Origin: an uncultured Prevotellaceae bacterium
GTDB taxonomy: Bacteria > Bacteroidota > Bacteroidia > Bacteroidales > Bacteroidaceae
Direction of reading: 5' to 3'
Assembly (NCBI GenBank): GCA_900318995.1
Contig: ONMR01000001.1
Location: forward strand, 124,001-188,000
DNA: 64,000 bases
Below, piece by piece: positions 20,651 to 30,096 of the stretch. The notes below the pieces were generated by a model. The model had not been told where the DNA came from, did not search any database, and saw only the letters and a program-made list of their open reading frames with translations. The position numbers were made by a program, and so were the translations under genes. Within the stretch, counting starts at the first letter, position 1. The number at the start of each line of letters is the position of its first letter.

Positions 20651-21925
20651 TCAGAAACAGAAATTGAAACGGGCTCCCAACACGAATGAGCGCCAAACTT
20701 TATCATAATAGTCAAGGCCGCCATGAACTGATACGCTGGAGAACGATGATGTCCTGACTGTAAGACCAAGGTTTCCGTAGCAGTGCACGCCTGCCGGTAT
20801 GGTCCATTCCAGCGGATTGCCCTGCGCCGGGTCAGCAAAGAAGCTGTAGCTGTTGGCCCTGGGAGAATAACCCGCCAAGGCCTGGCCGTTGACCATAATC
20901 CTTTCAAATACAGGAATGTCTATGTCCATACCGGCAGCTAACGTATAAACATCGGCAACGCTTCCTTCCGGGGCCAGGTATATGTCATCACTGCCGGTCC
21001 ATTTCATCTGGGTGAGCCCGGCACGCAGCGTGGGCCCTATATACCATGGCATCCATGATGCGTCAATGCCGATAGAACAGGCGGGTTTGGCATCTGGATT
21101 CCCGTATCCGCCCGATGTAAACACATCGGCCCCCATGCTGTAGTCCGAGTAGAGCGAGAATTTCCATTCCGGCATCTCACCGGTATCGGGAGCAACGACC
21201 GGTTTGCGCAGGCCATGCTCACCAAACAGGATGTCCGTCAGCCCATAGGCAACCTCTGTCGAGAATATACCTACTGCTGCACCGGCCATCACATCCGAGC
21301 ACCAGTGCCTGTTGGCTATGACGCGGAATATCCCGGTGGTTGCGGCTATGCCGTATCCGCCCACGCTTATCCAGGGACTCATCGTCTCGCCATACTCCTT
21401 ATGGAGCATATGGGCGCACATGAACGCGGTGGCGGTGTGTCCCGACGGGTAAGAGTTGTTGGCTCTGCCGTCCGGACGCTCCCTTCTGAGAGTGTATTTC
21501 AACGCATTGGTGATACCGGCCTGAATGGCCACTGCAGCGCCGTCGGCCGTAATCATACGGGGCCAGTCGCTGCGTCCTTTTACTCCGGCAGCCTTGAGCA
21601 GAAGCATTATCCCTGCCGGTGAATATTGAAGTATATTGGCCGATTGTAATGCCGGCTGTGTTATTCCGCCCAGTTTAATGATGCGTTTGTCCAGATAGTT
21701 GTCATTATAGAGTATGCTGGTTGAGAGCAGTCCCAGCGGCAAAAGTGTCCGCTCAATGAACCGGTCGGGCCTGTATGCCATGCTGGCAGTGTCGCGCCCC
21801 AGCGAAAGGTTGAGCTGATAATCAATCTCATTAAGCGGCTTATAAGGCTTGAAGGGGTTGATGGAGGCTCTGATCCCCGTAAAGGTGAACAGTATGACGG
21901 CTGATATGAGCAGTGATTTGTTCAT
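20651..21925 (-). CDS. PAP2 phosphatase with C-terminal beta-barrel-like region
   Basis: 424 residues. A signal or anchor sequence is followed by a PAP2 domain with all three phosphatase motifs: K143-x6-RP (KYTLRRERP), PSGH at 160-163, and R201-x5-H207-x3-D211. The C-terminal 170 residues alternate polar and aromatic residues and end in NFCF, as outer-membrane barrels do. Candidate substrates are lipid A phosphates (LpxE/F-like) or isoprenyl diphosphates. The position between a putative outer-membrane protein and a lipid A acyltransferase favours lipid A or phospholipid modification, by inference. It overlaps the upstream gene by 4 nt. Confidence 0.85.
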   Translation of the reverse strand: MNKSLLISAVILFTFTGIRASINPFKPYKPLNEIDYQLNLSLGRDTASMAYRPDRFIERTLLPLGLLSTSILYNDNYLDKRIIKLGGITQPALQSANILQYSPAGIMLLLKAAGVKGRSDWPRMITADGAAVAIQAGITNALKYTLRRERPDGRANNSYPSGHTATAFMCAHMLHKEYGETMSPWISVGGYGIAATTGIFRVIANRHWCSDVMAGAAVGIFSTEVAYGLTDILFGEHGLRKPVVAPDTGEMPEWKFSLYSDYSMGADVFTSGGYGNPDAKPACSIGIDASWMPWYIGPTLRAGLTQMKWTGSDDIYLAPEGSVADVYTLAAGMDIDIPVFERIMVNGQALAGYSPRANSYSFFADPAQGNPLEWTIPAGVHCYGNLGLTVRTSSFSSVSVHGGLDYYDKVWRSFVLGARFNFCF

Positions 21926-22968
21926 CGGCGGTTATAGAAGTGCTTTCTTGCGCCCAGAGTGCACCTGACCGTTATGAGCTGCTGGTTATGGACCGGGGTA
22001 TCGGGCGTAAAATGGAGATTCCAGCGGAATCCCAACTGCACGTTCTTATCGGCTACGAACATTACACCCAGCTCTGTCTTGTTGTAGAAGGTATGATTGT
22101 AGAAAGGATCGCTGCGATGGAAAGTGAGTCCCGCCTCCGGGTCATCCAGGAAAGGTTGCTGGCTCTCTCCCGTGTATACAGTGCTTTTGATGTCAAACAT
22201 ACGCCAGCCCAGTTGTATGTCACCCAGAAATCCGGTGGGGCTGTGCCAGCGGCCGTCCTTACGGCAACGTACAAGCGAACAGAGTACGCCTGCATCTGTC
22301 TTCAGCCATAAGCCTGCTCCGGGATTGAGCCTGAGGGTGAGATACGGGTTCAGTTGGAACTTTTCATAGATATAGTGGCCTGGTTCTTTAGGCTTGGCAA
22401 AATGCGTCATGGCCGTAAACCAGCCTGCTCCCAACAACCTGTTACCTACATATCCGTCCCATACTATGCGGAAAGCCTCCCTGTCGGTCTCAGTCTGCCG
22501 GCTGAACCAGTTGCAGTAGAGCTCGGTCTGCCATCTCTCTCCATAATACTGTATCAGTGTGCCGCCTATGGTAGGCTCAAAGAATGCGATTGAATCATAC
22601 AGGAAAGCATCGGGCAACTGACGCTGAAGGTTGTGCCGCGGTATGGAGCCGAAGTATGTAACCCAGTTATCACCGCCATATCTGTAGTAAAGGATAATAT
22701 CCGGGGCTATAGTGTCCCTGGAGCCGAATTCCCATATCTTGGAGAAACCCGCCACGAGTGTATGGTCACAATTCCCGATAGGGTAATCAATGCCCATCTC
22801 CGGCATGACGCGCATTCCGTATATGGTCTGGGGCTGCATGTCGTTCTTGTACTCGCGGTTGTCAAACAGACCGTCAAAGTTGATGTCTGCGCGCAGCCGC
22901 TGTCCGAAAGCGGGCAGACACAATACGGAAAACGCAAGTACAGCTGTAAATACGGCCTTACGGTTCAT
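21922..22968 (-). CDS. Predicted outer-membrane beta-barrel protein of unknown function
   Basis: 348 residues. A clear Sec signal peptide (1-22, ending LPAFGQ) is followed by many short amphipathic beta-strand-like segments rich in Tyr, Trp and Phe. No enzymatic motif was recognised. It starts an operon with PAP2 and the acyltransferase (4-nt overlap, then 2-nt gap) and has a TAACTTTG -7 element at 22998-23005. A role in outer-membrane lipid or LPS homeostasis is suggested only by context. Confidence 0.7.
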   Translation of the reverse strand: MNRKAVFTAVLAFSVLCLPAFGQRLRADINFDGLFDNREYKNDMQPQTIYGMRVMPEMGIDYPIGNCDHTLVAGFSKIWEFGSRDTIAPDIILYYRYGGDNWVTYFGSIPRHNLQRQLPDAFLYDSIAFFEPTIGGTLIQYYGERWQTELYCNWFSRQTETDREAFRIVWDGYVGNRLLGAGWFTAMTHFAKPKEPGHYIYEKFQLNPYLTLRLNPGAGLWLKTDAGVLCSLVRCRKDGRWHSPTGFLGDIQLGWRMFDIKSTVYTGESQQPFLDDPEAGLTFHRSDPFYNHTFYNKTELGVMFVADKNVQLGFRWNLHFTPDTPVHNQQLITVRCTLGARKHFYNRR

Positions 22969-22997
22969 CAGTCTAAAAAACTTATCAACATATTGCG

Positions 22998-23058
22998 CAA
23001 AGTTACCTATTTATAACACATTTCCCGTTTTTTGGGCCGTATAAAATTCATACCTTTG
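22998..23058. promoter_or_regulatory. Divergent -7 elements for the PAP2 operon and the ABC exporter
   Basis: The minus-strand TAACTTTG occupies 22998-23005 and the plus-strand TACCTTTG occupies 23051-23058. They serve the envelope operon (ATG at 22968) and the MsbA-like gene (ATG at 23084). Confidence 0.55.
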
Positions 23059-23083
23059 CATATCAATCGTTTGTAAGGGCCGG

Positions 23084-24925
23084 ATGAAAGAACTGTTTGC
23101 TTTCCTGAGACGCTTTGTCAAGCCATATCGCCGCAATCTTGCCGGCAGTGTGGCCTATAATCTGCTTTCGGCTCTGCTCAACGTATTCTCTTTTGCGCTT
23201 ATAGTGCCCATCCTGAGGATACTGTTCAAGATCAATACCGACGTGTATGAGTATACGCCGCTCTCCCAGACCGATAACCTTAAGGATGCGGTATCGGCGC
23301 TGAAGGACGATTTCTTCTATAAAGTATCGGAGTTTGTCGATACATACGGTGAGTCCAAGACCTTGCTCATACTGGGTATCGTACTGATTGTCATGACATT
23401 CTTCAAGACTGCCTGCTATTTCGGGTCATCGGCCGTGATGGTCCCGTTAAGGAACGGAATAGTGCGTGACATAAGGATTCAGATTTATGACAAGATACTG
23501 AGCCTGCCCATGAGTTTCTTCTCAAAGGAGCGCAAGGGCGATATCATAACCCGCATGAGCGGCGATGTGTCGGAGATAGAGAATTCAATTGCCCAATCGC
23601 TGGACATGCTCATCAAGAATCCTATCCTGATAATCGTCTACGTGGGCACCCTGATAGCCATAAGCTGGCAGATGACTATCTTCACCATCGTGGTAGGGCC
23701 GCTCATTATCTGGATAATCGGCAGCATAGGCCGTAAGCTCAAGGCCCGCTCGCTTGTGGCACAGTCATTTTGGAGCGAGACCATGTCAGAACTTGAGGAG
23801 ACGCTGGGAGGACTGCGTGTAATCAAGGCTTTCCTGGCAGAGAAAAAGATGTCCGACCGGTTTGGCCGCAGCAGCGAACAACTGCGCAGGGCATCCAACA
23901 GGGTGCATCTTCGCCAGGCCCTGGCCCATCCCGTAAGCGAGTTCCTGGGTACCGCGCTTATCGTACTGGTACTCTGGTACGGCGGTAAGCTTATTCTCAA
24001 CAATAACGCCACCATCGATGCGTCGGCATTCATCTATTATCTGACCATACTTTACAGCGTTATCAATCCTATCAAGGACCTGTCAAAGGCAGGATATGCA
24101 ATTCCCAAGGGTATGGCATCCGTAGAGCGTATAGACAAGATACTGCTTGCCGACAACAATATAACAGACGCTCAGAACCCAGTTGAGATTACTGAATTCA
24201 AGGATGAGATAAGGTACAGCGGAGTCACTTTCTCCTATGAAGAGGGACGTGAGGTGCTGCATGACATAGACTTGACCATTCCGCGCGGCAAGACCATTGC
24301 GCTGGTAGGCCAGTCTGGCTCCGGCAAATCCACTATGGTGGACCTGCTGCCCCGTTTCTACGATGTGTCAAGCGGTTCTATCACCATAGACGGGACCGAT
24401 ATCCGCAACATATCGCTAAAGTCCCTGCGCAGCCTGATGGGCAATGTCAACCAGGAGGCCATCCTGTTCAACGATACGTTCTACAATAACATAACCTTCG
24501 GCGTAAAGAACGCCACCCGTGAGCAGGTCATTGCGGCAGCCAGGATAGCCAATGCCCATGATTTCATCATGGAGTCCGAGAACGGCTACGATACCAACAT
24601 CGGAGACCGCGGATGTCTGCTTTCAGGCGGCCAGCGCCAGCGAATCAGCATTGCCCGTGCCATACTCAAGAACCCGCCCATACTTATTCTGGATGAGGCC
24701 ACCAGCGCTCTTGATACTGAGTCCGAGCGTCTGGTGCAGGAGGCTCTTGAGCGTCTTATGAAAGACCGCACCACAATAGCCATTGCACACAGACTCTCAA
24801 CCATCAAAAATGCCGATGAGATATGTGTCCTGCATGAGGGAAAGATTGTGGAACGCGGCACTCATGAGGAACTTATAGCCTTAGACGGCTATTACAAGAG
24901 GCTTCATGACATGCAGCAATTGTAA
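23084..24925 (+). CDS. MsbA-like ABC transporter, fused permease and ATPase
   Basis: A 613-residue half-transporter. The six-helix exporter domain covers about 1-340 (QSLDMLIKNPILIIVYVGTL) and the nucleotide-binding domain about 365-610: Walker A GQSGSGKST near 410, signature LSGGQRQR near 512, Walker B ILILDEATSALD near 540, and H-loop AHRLST. Size and layout match the lipid/multidrug exporters (MsbA type). Divergence from a lipid A modification operon fits a lipid flippase role, but specificity is not proven by sequence. Confidence 0.9.
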   Translation: MKELFAFLRRFVKPYRRNLAGSVAYNLLSALLNVFSFALIVPILRILFKINTDVYEYTPLSQTDNLKDAVSALKDDFFYKVSEFVDTYGESKTLLILGIVLIVMTFFKTACYFGSSAVMVPLRNGIVRDIRIQIYDKILSLPMSFFSKERKGDIITRMSGDVSEIENSIAQSLDMLIKNPILIIVYVGTLIAISWQMTIFTIVVGPLIIWIIGSIGRKLKARSLVAQSFWSETMSELEETLGGLRVIKAFLAEKKMSDRFGRSSEQLRRASNRVHLRQALAHPVSEFLGTALIVLVLWYGGKLILNNNATIDASAFIYYLTILYSVINPIKDLSKAGYAIPKGMASVERIDKILLADNNITDAQNPVEITEFKDEIRYSGVTFSYEEGREVLHDIDLTIPRGKTIALVGQSGSGKSTMVDLLPRFYDVSSGSITIDGTDIRNISLKSLRSLMGNVNQEAILFNDTFYNNITFGVKNATREQVIAAARIANAHDFIMESENGYDTNIGDRGCLLSGGQRQRISIARAILKNPPILILDEATSALDTESERLVQEALERLMKDRTTIAIAHRLSTIKNADEICVLHEGKIVERGTHEELIALDGYYKRLHDMQQL

Positions 24926-24947
24926 GTATTTTTAATCAATATAGAAA

Positions 24948-26132
24948 ATGGTAAAGATAGGTACTCCGCTCACCAAGGTAGCCAAGAAGGCCCTTCTGTG
25001 CGGCTCAGGAGAACTGGGAAAGGAGGTTGCAATCGAGTTGCAGCGTTATGGCGTCGAGGTTGTGGCACTCGACAGGTATGAAAACGCTCCTGCCATGCAG
25101 GTGGCTCACCGCAGTTATGTTCTGTCAATGCTTGACGGAGCGCGTCTGCGTGAAATTATTGAAAAGGAGAAACCGGATATGATCATTCCGGAGGTTGAGG
25201 CTATTGCTACACCTGAACTGGTAAAGCTGGAGAAGGAAGGTTATAATGTTATTCCTACCGCCAATGCCACATTCCTTACTATGAACCGCAAGGGTATACG
25301 CCAGCTGGCTCACGAGACACTGGGCCTGCCCACCTCAAACTATCGCTTTGCAGCTACACGCGATGAGTTTGATGCAGCCATAAAGGAGATTGGCACTCCC
25401 TGCGTGGTTAAGCCTATCATGAGTTCATCAGGTCACGGACAGAGCGTCTGCAAGCGCCATGAGGATGCCGACAACTCATGGAAGATTGCCCAGGAGGGAG
25501 GCCGTGCCGGAGGCGGTGAGGTTATAGTAGAGGGATTTGTCAAGTTTGATTATGAGATAACACTCCTTACCGTACGTCACAGCGGCGGCACCACATTCCT
25601 CAACCCCATCGGCCACCATCAGGTGGACGGCGATTACCGTGAGTCATGGCAGGCACAGCCCATGAGCGACAAGGCTCTGGCTCAGGCTCAGGATATTGCC
25701 AAGAAGATTACCGACGCCCTGGGCGGTTACGGTATTTTCGGTGTAGAGATGTTTGTCTGCGGAGACAACGTGCTGTTCAGCGAGGTTTCGCCCCGTCCGC
25801 ATGATACCGGCATGGTCACAATGATATCCCAGGACCTGTCAGAGTTTGCACTGCATGCACGTGCAGTGCTCGGCCTGCCTATCCCCAAGATCAACTTCTT
25901 TGGCCCCAGCGCATCAAAGGCTATCGTGGTTGAGGGCGATACCACCATGGTTGAGTTTGAGAATCTGGATGAGATACTCTCAGAACCCGATGTACAGATT
26001 CGTCTGTTCGGAAAGCCTTTCATCAAGGGACACCGCCGTATGGGTGTTATCCTGGCCCGTGCAGAGAGTGTGGAGAAAGCTCTGGAGAAAGTGGAGCGCG
26101 CCTACGCCAAGCTGAAGGTCAAGGTTTACTGA
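24948..26132 (+). CDS. purT: Formate-dependent phosphoribosylglycinamide formyltransferase
   Basis: A 394-residue ATP-grasp enzyme for the third step of purine synthesis: GAR plus formate plus ATP gives FGAR. Visible features are the N-terminal preATP-grasp fold with [20 protein letters not shown], the ATP-grasp region with [15 protein letters not shown], and metal-binding VEMFV...[15 protein letters not shown]. Length is typical of PurT. The tail overlaps the convergent LtaS-like gene by 14 nt. Confidence 0.96.
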   Translation: MVKIGTPLTKVAKKALLCGSGELGKEVAIELQRYGVEVVALDRYENAPAMQVAHRSYVLSMLDGARLREIIEKEKPDMIIPEVEAIATPELVKLEKEGYNVIPTANATFLTMNRKGIRQLAHETLGLPTSNYRFAATRDEFDAAIKEIGTPCVVKPIMSSSGHGQSVCKRHEDADNSWKIAQEGGRAGGGEVIVEGFVKFDYEITLLTVRHSGGTTFLNPIGHHQVDGDYRESWQAQPMSDKALAQAQDIAKKITDALGGYGIFGVEMFVCGDNVLFSEVSPRPHDTGMVTMISQDLSEFALHARAVLGLPIPKINFFGPSASKAIVVEGDTTMVEFENLDEILSEPDVQIRLFGKPFIKGHRRMGVILARAESVEKALEKVERAYAKLKVKVY

Positions 26133-28083
26133 TAACCAGATCTTTGACAGTCATGTGCTCAAGGTACTGTTGGATCAGTGCCTTGAGTTCTTTTATCATC
26201 TCTTCTTCGACAGCCGGCTCTGAACCTTTAAGGTTCTGTTTGAGGGCAGGGTCATTTTTGTAGGCATAAAGACCGGATTGCTGCTCCCCGTCAAATTTTA
26301 TCATCCAGTCACCTTTGTAGTACATATACATGCCGTTCAGGTAATTGGCGTTCCACGTATCTTCATCGGCAGTGGCAAACAGGTTCTGGCCAAAACTGAT
26401 GAACGGGCGGTCATATCCCAGATAACCCATTATGGTGGGCAGGATATCTGACTGTTGAGCCAGGCAATCCCTATGTCCGGCAATCTGCCCGGAAGGGTCA
26501 TAGAATATTATGGGTATCCTGAACTTGCCGTATTCTGACTGATAATCGGGATGCTCCGACTGGTTGGTATGGTCGGCGGTCAGGACAAACAGGGTATTGT
26601 TGAACCAGGGTTCCTTGCTGGCCTTCTCAAAGAACAGGCGCAGGGCGTTGTCCGAGTAGCGGATGCAGCGGTACATATCCAGATCAGGCTCTTCGGGATA
26701 GATATCCTTGTACCTGTCGGGTATATTGAAAGGATGGTGTGATGAAGCTGTAAAGACTGTCGATACGAACGGCTGGCTGAATGTTCCCAGCTTGGCGCAC
26801 ATGAACTGCAGGAACTCCTCATCCCAGATGGCCCAGACACCGTCAAACATGGCGTGGCCGCCAAACCGGGGATCGGCATCAAACTCATCCATCCCGAAAT
26901 AGTCCTTGTAGCCGATGGCCCTGGAGTAGGACTGGAAACCCATTGACTGGTTGTCGGCTCCGTGGAAGAAAGCGGAGTAATAACCCTTGCTGTCCAGCTC
27001 TTCGGCCAGTCCGGAGACCTGTTTTGACATCATCGTTGTGGTAAGCACAAAGTGATCCTTGAGCATGGGGATTCCTGAGAGAACGGATGGCGGGGCGTCG
27101 ATGCTCTTCCTGCCGTTAGCCATAGAGTACTCGAATGTAAGGCTTTTTTCCATCAGTGAGTCCAGGAACGGAGTACAGTCATGAATGCCTTCAAGTCCGC
27201 GGTTCATATAACCGATGTACTCCCCGCCAAAGCTTTCCAGTATCATAACCACAACGTTCTTGGGTTTGAAAACTGCAGTGGTATCAGGGTAGATAACAGG
27301 AGAGTATATCTGTTCAAGTTCCTCCTGGCTGAAATATTTTGGCACCTCAATCTTTACCCTGCCTGCAGTACGAATGGCACAGAACGGGGTGTTCAGTATT
27401 GCAGCGGCATCGGCCGGCCTGTCTGCATACTGATAGGCATTGCTCATGGTTATTGGCCTTATGCTGGTGGATATGCCTCCGCGAATGCCTACCACACTCA
27501 CAAATATGCATAGCAACAGGCAGAAAGACTTGATCAGATAATAGATTCCAAGATTCCTGTACCTTATGATATCAGGCACTCTGATTAGTATGCACAGGCC
27601 CCATATCATAACTATCAGCAAAAGTATCAGATACCAGTTGTCAAGCATGGATTCAAGGAAAATGGACATCAACTGACCTCCGCTCTCGTTCTTGAATTCG
27701 GTAAATACGTTAAGTGTGCTTCGGCATCCTGTAAACGGGAAATAGACTGTGTCAATCAGATTGGCGGCAATACCTGCCGAAACAAAGACCACAAGGATTA
27801 CCTTTACCGTCTTGTAGTATGCGGGATGCTCCTTGAAGTGTAGGGGAAACATTGTGAGAATCATGTAGAGGGCAGTCAGATACATGATTCCGGCTGTATC
27901 GAACTTTAATGCACCGCGCAGCATATTCCATAACAAAGGTGCGTTGAGATAGCCCCGGTACACATCCCAGTTGTACCACATGAATACTATGCGGCAGACC
28001 ATGAACATGACATATATGACCAGTAGATTCAGGATGACGGTCATGAACGGCGTCCTGAGCAGCGAAGGCCTGTCCTGTTTCAT
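26119..28083 (-). CDS. LtaS-like sulfatase-family membrane enzyme, second copy
   Basis: 654 residues: five N-terminal membrane segments and a catalytic domain of the alkaline-phosphatase superfamily. The nucleophile position is S327 ([15 protein letters not shown]) instead of Thr. Metal-binding segments [11 protein letters not shown] and LTADHTNQS are present. Architecture equals that of the 17869-19728 protein, but the sequences are distant, so they are probably different head-group transferases. It is third gene of an operon behind a SIS isomerase and a PfkB kinase (9-nt gap), hinting at a link to sugar-phosphate supply for an envelope glycan. Confidence 0.87.
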   Translation of the reverse strand: MKQDRPSLLRTPFMTVILNLLVIYVMFMVCRIVFMWYNWDVYRGYLNAPLLWNMLRGALKFDTAGIMYLTALYMILTMFPLHFKEHPAYYKTVKVILVVFVSAGIAANLIDTVYFPFTGCRSTLNVFTEFKNESGGQLMSIFLESMLDNWYLILLLIVMIWGLCILIRVPDIIRYRNLGIYYLIKSFCLLLCIFVSVVGIRGGISTSIRPITMSNAYQYADRPADAAAILNTPFCAIRTAGRVKIEVPKYFSQEELEQIYSPVIYPDTTAVFKPKNVVVMILESFGGEYIGYMNRGLEGIHDCTPFLDSLMEKSLTFEYSMANGRKSIDAPPSVLSGIPMLKDHFVLTTTMMSKQVSGLAEELDSKGYYSAFFHGADNQSMGFQSYSRAIGYKDYFGMDEFDADPRFGGHAMFDGVWAIWDEEFLQFMCAKLGTFSQPFVSTVFTASSHHPFNIPDRYKDIYPEEPDLDMYRCIRYSDNALRLFFEKASKEPWFNNTLFVLTADHTNQSEHPDYQSEYGKFRIPIIFYDPSGQIAGHRDCLAQQSDILPTIMGYLGYDRPFISFGQNLFATADEDTWNANYLNGMYMYYKGDWMIKFDGEQQSGLYAYKNDPALKQNLKGSEPAVEEEMIKELKALIQQYLEHMTVKDLVISKP

Positions 28084-28092
28084 GGGTGTGTG

Positions 28093-29016
28093 TTATTTGG
28101 ATTTGAGACTCTGCGCATAATCCTTGCTGATGTAGTTCTCAGTGCTCATGCAAGCCTCGGATGCGAATTCTATTCCGTATTCAATGAGTCTGCTCCAATC
28201 ATCCCGGGTCAGCCTGTCCAGATTGTCTCGGCGTATGTTCTCCCTGACAAATCCGTAAATTATTCCGGCATTGAAATTATCGCCGGCACCGATGGTGCTT
28301 ACCGGAACGATGTTGCGTGAGGGGAACGCGTACTGCTGCCCGTGGTCTATTACCGTAACTCCGTCCCGGCCTCTGGTGCAGATAAGGATAGGACAGTATC
28401 CTGATGTCTGGGAATAGGTCTTCCGGCAGTCGTCATACCCGAACACGTTTATGAAATCCTCATGGCTTCCGCGTACAATGTCAGCCAGTGCAAAGTTCTC
28501 TCTGAAAGTCTCTTTAAGGCTCTCAACCTCATGAGCGTGGTTATCCCTGAAGTTGAGGTCATAATATAGCAGCGCGCCCTGATCCTTGGCATACTGAAGG
28601 AAAGGTTTTACCTTGTCCCTGAGCACGGGATTGAGCGCAAAATATGCCCCGAAAGCAACGATATCGTTCTCCCCGATCAGAGGCATCTCAAAGTCCAGGC
28701 GGTTATTGGGATAATCCTTGTAGAAACTGTAACGGGCGTCATTGTTTTCATTCAGATAAGCCAGCGAGATGGCAGTTTTCTTGTCCTTATAGCAGGAGAC
28801 GTAATCAGTGTTGATACCGTTTTCCTGCATGAATTTCAATATATACTGACCTACCTGGTCCGAACCAATCTCAGTTATGAAAGTGCTGTTAATACCGGCT
28901 CGTCCCAAAGAAATCAGTCCGTTGAATACAGAGCCGCCAGGCACTGCCGCAACAGGCTGGTTGTTTCGGAACAGTATATCGTAAATGGTCTCTCCGATGC
29001 CGAAAATGTTTCTCAT
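28093..29016 (-). CDS. PfkB-family carbohydrate kinase
   Basis: 307 residues of the ribokinase/fructokinase fold. The N-terminal GGSVFNGLISLGRAG and the C-terminal signature IGAGDNFNAGIIYG (catalytic Asp) are present. It phosphorylates a sugar or sugar derivative; fructokinase-like by overall pattern, but the substrate is not certain. The start overlaps the stop of the SIS gene (ATGA), and the LtaS-like gene follows 9 nt after the stop. Confidence 0.9.
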   Translation of the reverse strand: MRNIFGIGETIYDILFRNNQPVAAVPGGSVFNGLISLGRAGINSTFITEIGSDQVGQYILKFMQENGINTDYVSCYKDKKTAISLAYLNENNDARYSFYKDYPNNRLDFEMPLIGENDIVAFGAYFALNPVLRDKVKPFLQYAKDQGALLYYDLNFRDNHAHEVESLKETFRENFALADIVRGSHEDFINVFGYDDCRKTYSQTSGYCPILICTRGRDGVTVIDHGQQYAFPSRNIVPVSTIGAGDNFNAGIIYGFVRENIRRDNLDRLTRDDWSRLIEYGIEFASEACMSTENYISKDYAQSLKSK

Positions 29017-29612
29017 AACAGCTTTTTGGAGCGCATTCCAAGATAACCTCCGTGATGACGCTTGTTGTAATCTTCGACTGTGAAACCGATTCTCTTCATT
29101 GTCTCAACCACCAGAGCATCGCCAATGACGTTCATCACTGTTGTGCTTGTGGTGGGGGCCAGACCCAATGCGCAGACCTCATCCGGGTGTCCTGTACACA
29201 GAACCACATCGGCCTGACGTGCCAACTGACTGTCGGCGTTACCTGTAACAACAATGAATTTGAGTGTGGGGTCAAGGGTGCGGCTCAGTTCCATGAGCTC
29301 CAGTATTTCACGTGTCTTGCCGGAGTTGGATACCAGCAGGAACAGGTCGTTTTTCTGCAGGATACCCAAATCACCGTGCTGTGCCTCGCTGGGATGGAGA
29401 AATATTGATGGAGTACCGGTAGAACTGAAAGTTGTAGCCATGTTCATGGCTATCTGCCCGGCTTTACCCATACCGCTGGTAATTAACTTCCCGTTAAGCT
29501 CATGAACGTGATGAACTATCAGATTCACGGCTTTTTCATATTCATCGCCTATAGGAATGTTCAGAATAGCCTGAGATTCCCTGCTGACGATGTCTTTTAC
29601 AGATTCAATCAT
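29013..29612 (-). CDS. SIS-domain sugar-phosphate isomerase (KdsD/KpsF-like, no CBS domains)
   Basis: A 199-residue SIS domain: LITSGMGKAGQIAMNMATTF, the HPSEAQHGDLGIL segment typical of arabinose-5-phosphate isomerases, and LFLLVSNSGKTREILEL. The CBS pair of full-length KdsD is absent. I start at the ATG at 29610-29612 (MIESVKDIV), because the longer frame to 29678 would begin upstream of the TATATTTG -7 element at 29646-29653. It heads the SIS-PfkB-LtaS-like operon. It might make a Kdo precursor or a related sugar phosphate. Confidence 0.88.
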   Translation of the reverse strand: MIESVKDIVSRESQAILNIPIGDEYEKAVNLIVHHVHELNGKLITSGMGKAGQIAMNMATTFSSTGTPSIFLHPSEAQHGDLGILQKNDLFLLVSNSGKTREILELMELSRTLDPTLKFIVVTGNADSQLARQADVVLCTGHPDEVCALGLAPTTSTTVMNVIGDALVVETMKRIGFTVEDYNKRHHGGYLGMRSKKLL

Positions 29613-29645
29613 TGCTTTGTCCAATGAAGATTCATTTTGAATCCG

Positions 29646-29653
29646 CAAATATA
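29646..29653 (-). promoter_or_regulatory. -7 element TATATTTG for the SIS-PfkB operon
   Basis: A minus-strand TAnnTTTG match 33 nt upstream of the chosen ATG at 29612; it decides against the longer start. Confidence 0.55.
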
Positions 29654-29735
29654 CTAAATTTTTATACAAGAGTCCCACAAATCCAAAGGATTCTGTCTGC
29701 CTGGATCTTTTTAGTGCATCTGTATTGGAAGCACC

Positions 29736-29970
29736 GCCGGACTATCCCCTTTGGGGACGCAACGTTCCGTGACTACGCTGCGCGTAGCCCAGCCTTGTTT
29801 TATTTTGCTACGCAAAAGGCCTCCCTTCCGGACCCTAAACGGCAAACTCCTCCATCTTAGCCACCTTACGGTGTCTAATCGTCGTCAGACAAGTGCCGTT
29901 CTTAACGGGATCCTCCGGGGGGCTTCGCTTACGCCACTGCACTGATGGTCCCCAAAGGGGATAGTCCGGC
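29736..29970. mobile_element. 235-bp element bounded by perfect 23-bp inverted repeats (MITE-like)
   Basis: The termini 29736-29758 and 29948-29970 are exact reverse complements beginning GCCGGACTATCCCC. The interior has several small hairpins, for example around 29770-29790 and 29808-29818, and only short ORFs unlike known proteins. The 5' flank to 29613 and the stretch to the pnp promoter hold no gene. It resembles a non-autonomous insertion or a structured intergenic repeat. An interior segment (about 29800-29845) resembles 1505-1552. Confidence 0.6.
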
Positions 29971-30033
29971 TACTGCAAGTGTCAAAGTTTCCTCGAATAA
30001 GGCACAAAAAGTATTTTTATCAATATTATTTCG

Positions 30034-30041
30034 TACATTTG
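30034..30041 (+). promoter_or_regulatory. -7 element TACATTTG for pnp
   Basis: TAnnTTTG match, giving a pnp leader of about 50 nt. Confidence 0.5.
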
Positions 30042-30096
30042 CCGCAATTTACTCTAAAAGAGGTTTATTTTTATTAGATGTTTTAATATTTAAAAG

